64,000 nucleotides of DNA from assembly GCA_021234155.1 (NCBI GenBank), contig JAJEKV010000129.1, positions 1,529,963 through 1,593,962 on the forward strand. Reading direction: 5' to 3'. Source of the stretch: Isoetes taiwanensis. Taxonomy: Eukaryota; Streptophyta; Lycopodiopsida; Isoetales; Isoetaceae. Below are positions 29,341-45,761 of this stretch, piece by piece; the first letter of the stretch is position 1, and each line of letters starts with the position of its first letter. The position numbers were made by a program, and so were the translations under genes. The notes beneath the pieces were generated by a model that was not told where the DNA came from, did not search any database, and saw only the letters and a program-made list of their open reading frames with translations.

Positions 29341-30405
29341 TGAAATGCATATCTGCTGTCATAACTATTCTCAGTATAGGGTACCCTAGATGTCCAAGAA
29401 ACTACAGTACACTGAAGTATCGTCTTAAATGTGAAGTAGAGATCATTTGGGGTACTGCATTTCCCATAAATCCACTTACAATGACAATATCAGTCAAATT
29501 TGCTTGCCATTCAGTGTGCATTTGCTTGCATTTGCATCTGCCATCTCAGCACATGCATCAGAAATGGCTAAATACGTTAAGATGATTTGGCTTTGGCATC
29601 ACACTTCCCAGCTGCATGTAATGAAAAATCAAAAGAGCTACCTTTATACCTGTTAGAAGGACAAATGAAATCATTGCTGTTTACGAAGTTACGTTGCAGA
29701 CTCTCCTAGTCTCTCCTTTAAGTAACAAAGTTTCAGGAATAACAATGCCCATGAAAGCACTCGCATATGGAAAAAAAAAGATTTGAAGTCAGCTTGTAAG
29801 TCAGATAAATAGATTTGAAGTGGCCTTATAAGTCAAATAATTTTACAACAGTGCCCATAACACACGTACAAAAAGATTTGAAGTTGGCTTACAAGCCAGA
29901 TAATATTAAGTTCTTAACATAATTATAATACTAATGCATAAAATTGTGAGGTTTGCCTGACCCCAATTACCCCAATAGGGTAGCCTTGTGGGGTGTAATA
30001 TGAGTGAGCCACTACAGACTGCTCGAAACATGTACAATTTACAGCCGTTTCATATCTGTACAGCAATTTTTTATAATACAATCCGTTAATTCTCTAATCT
30101 GATTTGCTAGAACTTATGTACAACATGACTATTATTTGGTCAGCTTTTACAGACTTCCCCATTTGGATGAGGAATCTGAAACATAAACACAGGCCATAAA
30201 TAATACATTAATCTGCAAAATAAACTAGCCGACTAAACTAGACTACTAACCTCTAATATCCATGAAGGGCACTACAGTATATACATGATCTTTGGCATAT
30301 GGAAGCTTATTACCTTATCTTACCAAAATGGACACCATCTGGAATAGATAACCATTAGTCAGCTCCATTACGATTTGTCAGTAGCTAACCAAACTGACAC
30401 AATGA
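29341..30405. other. Intergenic, no gene seen
   Basis: AT-rich. Three degenerate copies of GATTTGAAGTnGGCTTnnAAGnCAGATAA lie at 29780-29905. A small inverted pair, TTACCCCA and TGGGGTGTAA, occurs at about 29967-29999. Confidence 0.5.
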
Positions 30406-31590
30406 TTAAGGATCCATACCCAACGTAGCTTTGACACAAGTTCTCGTGTGATGTAGCTTGTGCAATCAAATTTTCAACTTGCACTTCCACAGATAGACCA
30501 GGCTCAACTTCTTGGGCATCACCAATCACACATCGGTCAGCTGTTACACCATTTTGACTGAAAGTCCCTTCCTGTAAGTTTGTTACGCATGCGAGCCATT
30601 ACAACAACAGCTCGCTCATTGAGAACCTCATTTGCATCTCGAAGTTGTCCAACAGCCTATTTATATTGTAATGCATTAACAGAACTCAGGTTTCCCAATC
30701 ATTTTCTTTATTACCTCACGTAATTCTCGTTCACGAGCACCTCATTGAGGAGGAGATGGAAGCATGGTACTACTATTGCCTTCTGTTGCGGGTTGATTAT
30801 GAATGTTAACAAGGCCAGCCGTATGAGGGACATCATTGAGGTTGAAGAGTCTCCAGTTTATCAAAGCGTCATGGAAAAATGCCTACAAGTGTGACTCTTA
30901 ATACAGTCGCAGAAAAATAGAAGCAACAAGTGAAACCAAATCTCACCTCCATCATTGCCATGCCATCACACTGTCCTTGTTGGATCTTAAAACTTGCATC
31001 ACGTTTTCACATGTGGATCGAAAGTTTCCTTCAATGCCACTAACTTCCATTGCTTTTATCAGCACTCGTGTCAGCAAACGGCACCTAGATACATCAAGCC
31101 AAACTGATCAAAACATAATTACCTACTCTTCTCTTTATGCTGCCATGATGACATTAGAATTCCTCGCAGAGAATTCCTCTTGTACAGTATGAATGCACTT
31201 TATGCTTGATTACCTTCTCTGGTCGCGATTCATTGATGCTTCAAAGAAATCCCCAAAGTCAATGTGCAGTATTTTGCCACTAGAAATACAGGAGATAAAT
31301 CAATCAGACCTGTAAAGAAGCAGGCCTCTCACAACAATGATATATAAATTACCTGTGTCGATCTAACATCAAATTGCTTGGGTGTCAGGTCCCCCAGCCC
31401 AAGTAGATAACCCACCTGGAAAAATGTCAACCACTTAGTTGAACCAATCACAAGAACACATAATTCTACTCCACGTACTTTAACTAGTGCTGATGGGAGT
31501 ATTTACCATGCTCATTACAACCAAGCTATGGGTATAATTCATTCTGCAATCAAGCCAAACCTCCGAAGTCTTGCTTTTCAACCAGAAGAC
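30406..31590 (-). pseudogene. TOR: TOR kinase C-terminal part, six exons with introns
   Basis: Exons on the minus strand: 31590-31507 ([21 protein letters not shown]), 31415-31353 (VGYLLGLG then frame-shifted HPSNLML), 31280-31214 (GKILHIDFGDFFEASMNR), 31084-30947 ([31 protein letters not shown]), 30882-30715 (HDALINWRLFNLNDVP) and 30656-30406 (ANEVLNERAVVVMARM, SVEVQVENLIAQATSHENLC). These are the kinase activation region and FATC end of plant TOR. Splice sites are mostly canonical. Lesions: one extra T in GGACCTGACACCC, a 5-bp duplication ATGGCATGGC, a TGA in place of Arg in exon 5 (CAATGAGGT), a frame shift after RDF, and a lost C-terminal tryptophan end. The exon encoding the KFPEKVPF region is missing or decayed. 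Kept introns exclude a retrocopy. Confidence 0.9.
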
Positions 31591-32362
31591 CTGATTTCAA
31601 CAATTGTGAGCCTTACATGTTTGAAGGAAAGAAATAGATAACTCTCAAGACAAATAAGGAACTATCCATCGGGTCGCAAGCAATACACTCGCTCACACAA
31701 ACAAAAAAAAAAGGATTTTCGTGTGAGCATCCTGAAAATGCATTTGATAGCATTCCCTTACTATATGAGCACTGGCTTGTGTGTGCTCTTCAATCTGAAG
31801 AGTGGGCCTGAAAGTTCTACATCCAAGTATGTCTACGAGCCTACCCTTGATTGGGGAAAGCATCTTCCTTCATTACCCTCCAGGAGGTATCAAAGACCTC
31901 TAAGTGCAGAGTCTGGCCCATACTTTGAGCATATCTTCAATTTGGGCACAATTATTGGGCATACAGAATTTACTGCCAAAACTTTCTTCCAAAACCTATG
32001 TTGTACAGTAGGATTAGCATATCCTCTCTAAAAGGCCTTCTTATTTCTTTATAGTCAGCTCTTACGACAGCAACTGTAATAGGGCAAAAAACCAAAGCAT
32101 GCTTTAGTTGCATCCCAACCATTGTGTGGCATAAAGCCTTCCTTTTCTGCTAGCCTAAACTGTTCCATGGCGGACTGCACTTAAACAATAAGATCAAATA
32201 CCTAAGGTGTTCGTGATGAAGCCCACTAATATCCAGGAAAATGGGCCATGTTGTTTTGTTATTCCTGCGCCGCTATAACTATATTATAGTTGAAACATTC
32301 CAGGAACTATCTTAAGAATGAAACTTAAAATGCATTTCAAGAAGGGAACCATACCCAAGCAA
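31591..32362. other. Spacer with an unassigned ORF at 31723-32031 (+)
   Basis: An open frame of 102 residues on the plus strand (SKYVYEPTLDWGKHLPSLPS, PYFEHIFNLGTIIGHTEFTA) looks protein-like, but I do not recognise it. It may be part of another captured exon or chance. The rest is AT-rich without signals. Confidence 0.35.
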
Positions 32363-32369
32363 CTAAATT

Positions 32370-32535
32370 GTGTTCCTCCCCCCTGGACAAGCATTATCAA
32401 TTGTTTTTCTGTCGGCGATCATTTCAAGTAATACAACCCCAAAACTGTATACATCAGATTTCAAAGTCAATTGACCCGTCATTGCATACTCTGGTGCACA
32501 ACAGCCATATGTTCCCATGACCAAATTGATATCAG
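32370..32535 (-). pseudogene. PBS1-like receptor-like cytoplasmic kinase, single exon fragment
   Basis: The minus strand reads [20 protein letters not shown], then [20 protein letters not shown] and [10 protein letters not shown]: subdomains VIII-IX of RLCK-VII/PBS1-like kinases. The P+1 loop Tyr of GTYGY is Cys. The exon begins where this family usually has an intron boundary. No other kinase exon is recognisable on either side. Confidence 0.8.
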
Positions 32536-32705
32536 TAGATGGTTTCATTGCTGGAAAGTTCGTGCACTTGTTCTTGCTGATATTCTTTCCAATGCTCCAA
32601 AACATTATATCAAGAAAACCTCTGCTATACATCAAACTAGTGCTCAAAGTGCTGAGAAACTAAATATCAAATCTATGGCTGAAGGTGGACTTCTCCTAAT
32701 GCTCT

Positions 32706-33307
32706 TTAGCTAACAGGAATTTCAATAACCTTGGGTTTCTCTGGTTCAGGAGCGACCTTCTGAACTGTAACTGTAAGGATCCCATCTTTACAACTAGCAC
32801 TAATCTTGTCAGTATTAGCATCTTCTGGCAGAGTAAACTTGCTAAGTCGCCTTTCCATCCTAATATACTTGCCATCTTCATCTTCTCGTTTCTCTTGCCA
32901 CTGATTTACAATGTTTTCTCATTTTCCACCGGAACCTACAAACCCATTCAAACAATCAGCATAACGTAAAATATGAAGAAAGTGGACAACAAGATAAAAT
33001 CAGTAAAGGTGCACAAAACACGTTTCAGCATTATTAAAACTAGGAACTAAATATAACATAAGCATAAGAAACAAGATTTCCAACAGGAACAGAAGACTAC
33101 CCAGGATCTTCTTCACAGAGGAATAGAAAGCGAAGGAAAAAGGTGGAAAATAAAGGGGAAATGCGCCATACCTGGATATCAGAACTTGTAAGGCCGGGCA
33201 GATCAGCAATAAATACATATGAAGTAGCATTTTCCTTGACATCTACTGGAGTTCTAGCGATGGCAATAGAATCTTGGACATATTTCCGAGCGGTAGGATG
33301 GAGCTCT
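32706..33307 (-). pseudogene. Class II small heat shock protein (HSP20) remnant
   Basis: Exon 1 remnant (33307-33172) reads TARKYVQDSIAIARTPVDVK then ENATSYVFIADLPGLTSSDIQ. A well-formed intron (33171-32936, GTATGG...TTTGTAG) follows. Exon 2 (32935-32706) carries the rest of the alpha-crystallin domain ([30 protein letters not shown]) and the C-terminal IxI motif in VIEIPVS before the stop. Exon 2 has a TAA at 32906-32908 and a one-base shift just after it. The N-terminal arm is not readable and a stop lies at 33308. Small HSPs are ATP-independent chaperones; this copy should not make one unless these are sequence errors. Confidence 0.85.
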
Positions 33308-34038
33308 CATTTGCACCGGTTAGCCGGTTTCGAAATGGATGCCCAACAACGGCGACGACCGCCAGTTTACACCCTACTGCAAGTTTTTAGCAGTCATTGG
33401 CATATTCTTAGCATATACTAATATATACTTGGAATATGCCATAAACCCACATCAACAAGGGCTTGCCCCCCTAGGGGCAACCCAAAAATAGACAAACATG
33501 GGAGACCGTCATAACATTAATGAAAAGTTCCACTAGGCTAAGAACAACGAGAGCATAATAAAACATTTGGAACATAAATACGTAATGGAGAATGTGCCTA
33601 TACCTTGTCCTTTTCTAGAACTTCATAATAGCAGGTCTTTCAAGAGAATGGCACCCCATATTATTCTGTAGCATACCCTATTGATATCATTAAGGACTTG
33701 ACGCACAAGCCTCGACTCCCATATACATAAAAGATGTGGTCTTGCCAAACTTAAATCGTTGAAATCATGTTGTCCCTTGAAAAATGCCGACAACTTTTTT
33801 GGACCATTATCATGCTATGGATGTACTATTGATATACCATAGGTTAAACATAACATCGGCTGGTATTTACGGGGCTCTTGTAATTCCTCGTACCCAAGAA
33901 GATAGACAATCCCATCACAACATGGCAACTGGGGAGCCCATTCCGTCTCCGGAATGGAAAACGACACTCCAATTCTGCTCTGCAGGTCATGAACAGGTAA
34001 TCAGGTGCTAAATCCCTTCTCCCCAGTTGCCATGTTGT

Positions 34039-34134
34039 GGGGGGATGAAGTTGGGTCGCTGATTCCAGGACCCGCTCCCGGCTGCCGCCGGTCGCAGGAC
34101 CCCCTGGAATCAGCTTCCCAACTTCCATCCCCCC
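34039..34134. repeat. Foldback with 31-32 nt arms
   Basis: GGGGGGATGAAGTTGGG at 34039 and the rest to CCAGG at 34069 pair with 34103-34134, with one bulge and two mismatches. The 33-nt GC-rich interior (CCGGCTGCCGCCGG) can pair further. The left end also joins a 22-bp perfect inverted pair, 33913-33934 with 34019-34040. Confidence 0.8.
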
Positions 34135-34231
34135 ATACATACAAGAGTAATTTTTTTTCTTAACATGAGATATTTTTTCTAGGAATCATTAGCTACGAAG
34201 AAGTGTGAAAAGGTGGCTTGCATTTGTGTAT

Positions 34232-34252
34232 GAATAGAATAGAATAGAATAG
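34232..34252. repeat. (GAATA)4 microsatellite, possible LINE tail
   Basis: Same pentanucleotide as the tails of LINE-d copies at 50846, 62863 and 63628 on the minus strand. No adjoining LINE 3' UTR sequence is seen here, so it is a solo tract. Confidence 0.7.
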
Positions 34253-35570
34253 TAAAAGCATGCGCTGAGAGACTTGAATACGTCTACATGTTACAAGCAT
34301 GAAGAGCTCGAGAACATAGAATGGACATTACTCTTAGTGTCAATTTCCATACTCATATACTAAGTAATCGAATGTAACTTAAGACTCAAGCATCATATTC
34401 ATGGCTTGTACATTTGGCACATGGGATGATAATTCTGGAATAAATTTCTAATATTTTAACTATTTTGTAATCCTTGTATGGGTCCCAATGTTTCTGCAGA
34501 TCTGGTCCATTGTTCAAGAATATCAATCGAAGTTATATCATATAAAGAGACCATGAAATAGCTATGATCATTGTACATTCCCATACCAACCGACTAGAAA
34601 CATCTCATAATTTCAAGACTTCAATAACTTGATGAAAAAAATATTTTGACAATTAGGACGTCTTATGTCATTAGTAGCAATTAAATAGAACGTTGGCTAA
34701 ATTTTCTTAAATAAAGGATCGATTTTTTATTTGAAAGACGAAATACTATATTCAAGAATAGAGATCAAGATACATCATAAAAACTTTAAAGAATTGAATT
34801 GAATTAATTCTTTTTTATCGTCTAGGACCTATTTCATTCCTAGCAATAACATATCATTTTGAGCGAGAAACTGCCCAATGCTTAGATGGCATCAAGCAAG
34901 GATTTTGGGCAGTGTATATGCAGGTCTTTGTCGAAAGTAATAGTCTTAAAATAAACATCAAACCTACATAGCATGATATATTCTTAGCCAATCATTAAGG
35001 ATAATTGTGGTGCTATTAATTGTCCATCTCTATGCAATTTGATGTTCAACATTTTGGGTTAAAAAAAATATTGAATAGTTACTGTGGATATTAAAATCGA
35101 ATCCACTGGAAGATGCTTCAAAGTTCTGTGCTGCTGGATCAGACATCACAACCCTGTTCAGAATTAATTAATAACTCATTCAATCAATGGGGGACGACAG
35201 ATGTTTCAGTTGATTAAAGAGTTAATAAATCGGTTGAGCAAATGAAACTTGACAGGGCAAGACTCCAGCTACCTGTGTGCGCAATTGCATACGCTGTCAG
35301 CTGGGAATTCGGAGACGTGGCTATAGGGACAGAGATTAGAAGATTCGTTGGTTGAACGGGGAGCTAGCTGATGCATGATACATCCATCACCAGTGTGGGT
35401 ATGGTGCCATGTTGACTGGGGGATGGAGAGAGGGAGTGTGATGTATGACCCAATTGATAAGTTCTTTGGTTTTAGTTTCATACAAACCCATGGGGAAGCA
35501 ATGGGCCAGTGAGAGGATGCCACGTGGACCATGGCCTAAGGACAGGCCTTAGGCAGTGGAAAGCAGGTTA

Positions 35571-36099
35571 AACTAAGTTAAGCTGCATGAGCAAAAAGCG
35601 AGGACAATAGCAGCAGAGGCAGCCAGCCTTGCCTGCTTGCCAGACCATAGACAAGAAGAGAAGAAGAAGGGAATAGAAAAAAAAATGCTATATTTCGCTT
35701 CCTGCGAGCCCAGACGGCAAGGAAAAGCATTTCTTGCCGGCCATAGCCCCTTTTCCTTCGCAATGTAGCATCGCCCAATGCCCATTCTGCCATTTTTCTC
35801 TCCCCCCATGCTTGGATTTCTTCCTTGCCCCTTGTCAGCCCCAGATTTGATCCAGTTCTCAATTCTGGTTTGTGGGTTTATTGATTTGGAGTAGTATTGA
35901 TGAAATTCTCCTTTTACTGCTTCTGCCAGTCTGGTGCACCTAAGAAGCAGCATTATGTTATCCCCAATGCTAATTAATGCTGTTCGGTATGTTTTGTGAT
36001 CATTAATGCCTGTGAACTACGGGCTTCAGTTTCTCTACCAATCCGTCAACGAGTCCCAAGCTTGATAATTTGGGCGGATTTTGGGCACCGGAGCTCACA
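35571..36099 (+). promoter_or_regulatory. Probable promoter and 5' leader of the NEK gene
   Basis: More GC-rich than the flank, with AG-rich and C-rich patches (35640-35700, 35795-35830) typical of a plant 5' leader. A minus-strand open frame of 126 residues here has no family likeness and I treat it as chance. The transcription start cannot be placed. Confidence 0.35.
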
Positions 36100-40405
<4,306 letters not shown>

Positions 40406-41090
40406 CTGTTCCCATCATGTATTGATATCACCTTACAAGACATATGTGCCAATACTGGTGAGACTATAAAAATCTCAGGTCCAACTGGATATACTGTGGT
40501 TAGTTTTATTGTATAACCATAGCTACAGAAATTGATTAATTCGTTCCCCTGTTGGTTGTGCTAATGTTTGCTCTTAAAAACTGTTGCTAACTTGCAGTGT
40601 CCTGTGCTTTGCGCAATCATTTGATTGAAGCCTTTGGTATTCAGCATGTTTATTGGACTGCAAATACTTGTGTCTGGAAGTGTGTGCCTGTGCAGCTGAT
40701 AAATGGCCAATTATGCTACCGACTCTTAATCATAAATTATGCCTGTAAAAGTGGAACTCCATTAATTATAATTCTTGGGTTATAAAATGTCGCATTTCAT
40801 AACAACTCATGTAGAGTTCTTGAAACTAGCAAATCACATGGCCACCATAGACTTATGCTGCTGATGTTGACAATTAATCAAATGAATAAATGCTCATACT
40901 CCAAAGTAGTACTATTAAAATATTCGAACCATCACCCTCACCATGCGCAAATGGAACTAGTTGGTGTCTTTAAGTGTAGAATTAGGGCCTGTGGCATAAT
41001 ATGTATTAAAGTAATCACGCCCATGGCGAACAAAAGTGAGGGTATGGAATGTATCCCTCGATGCCATGTTTAGAAAAGAGAGAGAGAGAC
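40406..41090 (+). other. NEK 3' UTR and downstream flank
   Basis: Non-coding. A CAG acceptor-like site (40598) after a pyrimidine-poor stretch could be a 3' UTR intron end, but this is weak. AATAAA at 40884-40889 and CATAAATTATG at about 40730 are candidate poly(A) signals. A short GA run lies at 41075-41088. Confidence 0.4.
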
Positions 41091-41094
41091 AGGA

Positions 41095-41360
41095 TTGTTA
41101 CAAATCTAGTTTGCACTTGGGGTCTCCCCCATAGTGCTCAAGGGCCCCTGGCTCTGATTGTTGATTGAAATCCGTAATCTACCAGTAGGCGGCTGGATGG
41201 ATGGTAATCGTTCTAAGAAGTCTATGCACACAAGGGACTCCGGAACTCGTAACAACACACAGAAGGAACACCTAAAATGCTTCCTCTGGGAAATCCCTGT
41301 AACAACACAAGAGGAATAGCAGAATAACGTATATCCTGAGTTCTGAAACCATGAGGGTTT
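41095..41360 (-). mobile_element. Possible LTR retrotransposon remnant (LTR end plus PBS)
   Basis: On the minus strand, AATCAGAGCCAGGGG (about 41140-41155) resembles the tRNA-Met primer site ATCAGAGCCAGG. It follows a 200-bp stretch (41160-41360) that could be the end of an LTR. No coding sequence of such an element is seen, so this stays tentative. Confidence 0.25.
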
Positions 41361-44300
41361 CACTTAAGAAATTTTTTTAGTCAGAGTAAGTTTAGAACAC
41401 TTGGCGAAATCCGAACTAAGTTATGGAGGCGAATATCTTCTTTTCTAAAAGTTTGAGCATTGTACCTAAGGCTGATTTTTGCCTATGGACTTTGATGTAT
41501 AAAGAAAGAAAAGAGAAGTAATTTTTCCATTAACAAGCTTTCTACAAGTTTATAAAATGCAAAGCTTTGGAAATATTGTAACTAAAAATTACGAATCGGA
41601 CAAATTTTGCTATTCAATAGCATAAATTCTATTTAACTATTAAAGCGCCAAATGCAAATAGAAAAAACTTAATAACAACCTTAGGAGTAAGAAATATGAA
41701 ATTAAACAATTGAGTAATCGTATAATATTTTGAAAGCTAATAAGCTTACGAGTATAAGAAAGTATCAAATTGCATTCACTCACAAGCTAGCCATCGAATC
41801 ACTATTCACTCGGCAAGTAATCACACCATTAAGTCAATATCGTTTGGTTGTCTTATCATTGTTCATCGGCTTACAAAAAATACTGTAGCGCATGTTTACA
41901 AAAGAATACTATAGCGCATGCTCTTGCAACATCGGGACCCCAGAATTTCTCCTCGTATACCATTTGTCAGTAATAGAAACATGCAATTGAACTTTATCAT
42001 CCAATCTGGCATAATTTGCATGATGTAGTGCTTCAAATCCAAATGTTTCAAACTATTGTTTAGCCTTTGATTTTGAGCATGAACATAATAACCTAGTAAA
42101 TCTATAATAAATCTTTTGTGCTCACACTTTGAAGCATGTGTTGCATGATATTATTTGTTATATAGCCCCAAATAATAACATGCATTTCCAACATTGAAAT
42201 CTTGGTAAACTTGAAAATATGAGACCCAAACTAGACTTCATTCTAAGCACATTAAATTGAATAGAACGAAAGAGATTATTTATTCCATGCACAAACGATG
42301 TATTGTTCCTATCCGTGGACAATATTACTTTCTCGAGTTGACTTATGTGGAATATAGAGTGCACTCCTATTCCATACACAAGTTCTAACTCCACTCATAT
42401 GTTGTCTGCTTTGACCCTTCTTGAGTCTAGCATATTGGGACTTCTTGACCAACGGTCTTACGGTTCTTACCTTGCCACTAGTATCAGTCGGGACCTTGCG
42501 TCTATTATTCTGTCAAGAAGGTTAGGTTCTTTATGATGCATTCAACAACTCTTTGGACTAGGTGGAAGCCCAACTTCTACCTTAGTTCACACCCAGTGTA
42601 GCTAAGTACCTAATTCTAGTTAGGTGAATTCATCAACCAGTGCGAATTCAAGATTCTTGATCCTAGATCTACGAATACCCTATTGCAGAAGACCCCGCTC
42701 CTTTATGATTATAATCAATATGGCGGTAATAACCATAGATCCTTATGGGTCTAATTAGAAGCAAGCTTTTAACGACCCTATTACCTTATAACCCAGAGTC
42801 TTATTGCAACATTAACCCAAGGTTAATTCTTACATTTCTGGAGACCCTGCTTCGCCCTTAATGTTTTAGAACGACATATTTACATTCATCCTAATGGACC
42901 TTTTATCTATGCTTAATTGCATATTTGCATTACTTGCCATTTTGCAAATCCTGTTTGCATTCATCGTCACTACCATGCAATTTAAACTAATGAGAATCAC
43001 TTCAAGACATTCTTGTCTTACGTATGAATCATAAGATCCCAAGTAGACTATTGCATTCATGTTTTAGCGACGAGTTCTAGTAACATCGACAATATTGTCA
43101 CTATATCTTGGTGCACTTAGTCAATTTCCATAGAACCCCAAAGGCATTGCCTAGCAATATCAAGTCTATACTTGAACATCCTCTGTAACAATTCTAGATT
43201 CCTAAGGTGCTAACGACCTTAATAATTGACTATTGCCTACTTACATAGTCTGCTACATCCAATAATGCATCATCACAGTCCAACTTGGCTCTCACCTCAA
43301 TGTATCATGCTGGCAAAGATAGTTCTTTTGCCTCTTATGTGTTGAACTTGTGAGGTACCATTTTGCTTACATAACACTGAATTCCAAATATCATGGTTTA
43401 TAGGGATGCAGATTCCTTTGTCCCGAGGAATTACTATCTCACTTGATAAACTAGTACCTAGACATGTTTATCCAACCCCAATTGATCTTCTTGATATGCA
43501 CCCTTTGATCTTATAAAGATCATTGCATTGAAAAGAAAACACTTTATGCTTTATTCATATTTCAACCACCACGGTATCTTACATCTTGTCTAACTAAGGT
43601 ATATCACACCCCTAGTCAAACATATAACTCATCCGGGTTATCACTACCATAGTAATTTAATATAGTGTATGGAATCTCATGACTTATATATTCTTATCAC
43701 ATCCCAAATAATACGATTATGCTATATAAATTCCCCAGAGCTTCACATGGTTAAATTACATAACCTTACATCATTTTACAATTATATGACATCCACGCCC
43801 AAGCATAATCACTATGCTTGCTTTATCCAATTTCAACTCAATTTAAACTATTAATGCTGCAACCATTTGACCTTGTCAAAAGCTTTGAAATAACATTGAA
43901 ATATCAATGTTATAGCGTTAACATTGTCAAAAGCTTTTCATCATTGATTTTACTCTTGAATTCTCTTTAACACTAGACCTGTCCCTGGGACCATTCCTGA
44001 TCCATGGACCAGAACTGGCCCTTATGACCTCTGCCACTTAAACCCATGTAACTCACGAAAGAAATTTCAATTTTATAATATACCACCATCATTTGAGTCT
44101 TCACTTATTTCTTAATGACCTCTGAGAATTTCAAGACCAATGGGCTCACCTATACCTTATGGTGATTGCTCAAACATTTGAGAATTTGGCAGTTTCTGCA
44201 CCAGTCCAGAACTGCCTTCTTCAATCTTTCTAGCATAAAGCGACCTAAACGTTGCTAAAGTTGGAGGTATTTGTCTGTTTATCATAGAACACATTGAGTT

Positions 44301-45717
44301 TTATGTTCCCATGTTTTCTTGCTATCATCTGACATTGGTGGAAGCCGCCAAACCCTATTTGGTCAAAAAAGCTGCTTGAGGTTCAAGAATTGTTACTCTC
44401 TCATTATAACAAGTTTTGATTTAATTCTTGTGGCCACGAGTTGCTAACTATACGAGCTATAGTTTCATGATTTTTTTGAGTGTTCATAAGTCATGTTAAC
44501 CTCAGTATCTACTAAAAGAATCTAGTATACAGAATTCTGGACAAAAGTATATGTTAAAATGCTCCAATAACAACCATCCATAATGCCATGTGTGTAATAA
44601 ATGATGTGTTCTATTTATATCTACATAGAACATAACTCTTATCAACCTACATATAGTGTAACTAGGGTGTAACCATGCAATTTTTGGAATTCAAACATGA
44701 TGTACAACAGTCGGATCAACACATTAGAGCATAAAAATTTGGGTCAACTCCATAATTATAGGTCCAAAACCCCACAATGATTAAGTTAGTGATGTTTATT
44801 GATGCATTCAAGTGGATGTTGTGAAATTTAGCGATGCCATGATATAAATAGACTACATAACATTTCATATATACTTCTTCGGTTCATGGAAAAAGACACT
44901 ACTTTTCCCTAAATATGCCTTTAAAATAGTTCAAAATGTGAGAAATGACATATATAGACATCTCTTATATAGGTTGTATGGTCTTATTGTAAAAAATACC
45001 ATGAAATCTGCTTATTTCTTACTAGCATAAACTTCATATCTGTGTTACTGCTATAAAGCATTGTCATCCAAGTAGAATAATATTACATGTAAGTTATCTT
45101 TCATGTATATTATATTTTTTATGGATGCAAACCTTTCTTGGCAATCTCTAGTTGCATGTTAAAGTAACATGTTATTTCAAAGGTTTTAATTTATATAAGC
45201 ACGCATCACCATTTATGGTTCACGAGACCAATTGTATAGAGCATATATCTCTCACTAACCTTATCCATTTTTCCCCAGAGAATGATACTATGATAGCTTC
45301 TATCACGTGATTTTTGAAAGGTGTAAGTGAAAGTCCATGTAGGTTCAATTGGTAAAAAATACCTTATAAATTCTCAATTTTTTGTGCTTCAACCTTACCT
45401 TTAAATTATGCAAGCTAACCTAATCAATTAATTTTGTCCTATAGAGAATCATACAAGTAAACTATATGTGAAAGTTGAGATCAAAATTGATTAAGATGGC
45501 ACCATTAATGATTTTCAAACTTTTAGTCATTTGGACCAATGATGGTCTGCAACTGGACTGCAAGTAGCAGTCTATCTTTATTTTTTATAATAAATGTTTT
45601 CCATATTTTTCCTTGGTTCTTTTTCCATTGGTTTCTTGACATGAGATATTTTGAGGATGTGATTTTGTAAAGTCACACCTTATAGCACACATCTAGAATA
45701 AACATGGAAGATATAAT

Positions 45718-45718
<1 letters not shown>

Positions 45719-45761
<43 letters not shown>
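45719..45761. repeat. (GATA)n microsatellite
   Basis: About eleven uninterrupted GATA/TAGA units. Confidence 0.97.

Larger units (their letters stand above)
33311..35570. other. Intergenic region upstream of the NEK gene
   Basis: No gene recognised. It contains the foldback at 34039-34134, an inverted pair at 33910-34043, a small palindrome TTGCCCCCCTAGGGGCAA at about 33463-33480, and a (GAATA)n run at 34232-34252. Otherwise AT-rich. Confidence 0.55.

Noticed and set aside
33844-34140. Minus-strand ORF resembling cloning-vector or polylinker sequence
   Set aside because: The look comes from the GC-rich foldback; no vector sequence is recognisable.
35573-35953. Minus-strand ORF of 126 residues upstream of NEK
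   Set aside because: No family likeness, low complexity, overlaps the likely leader of the NEK gene.
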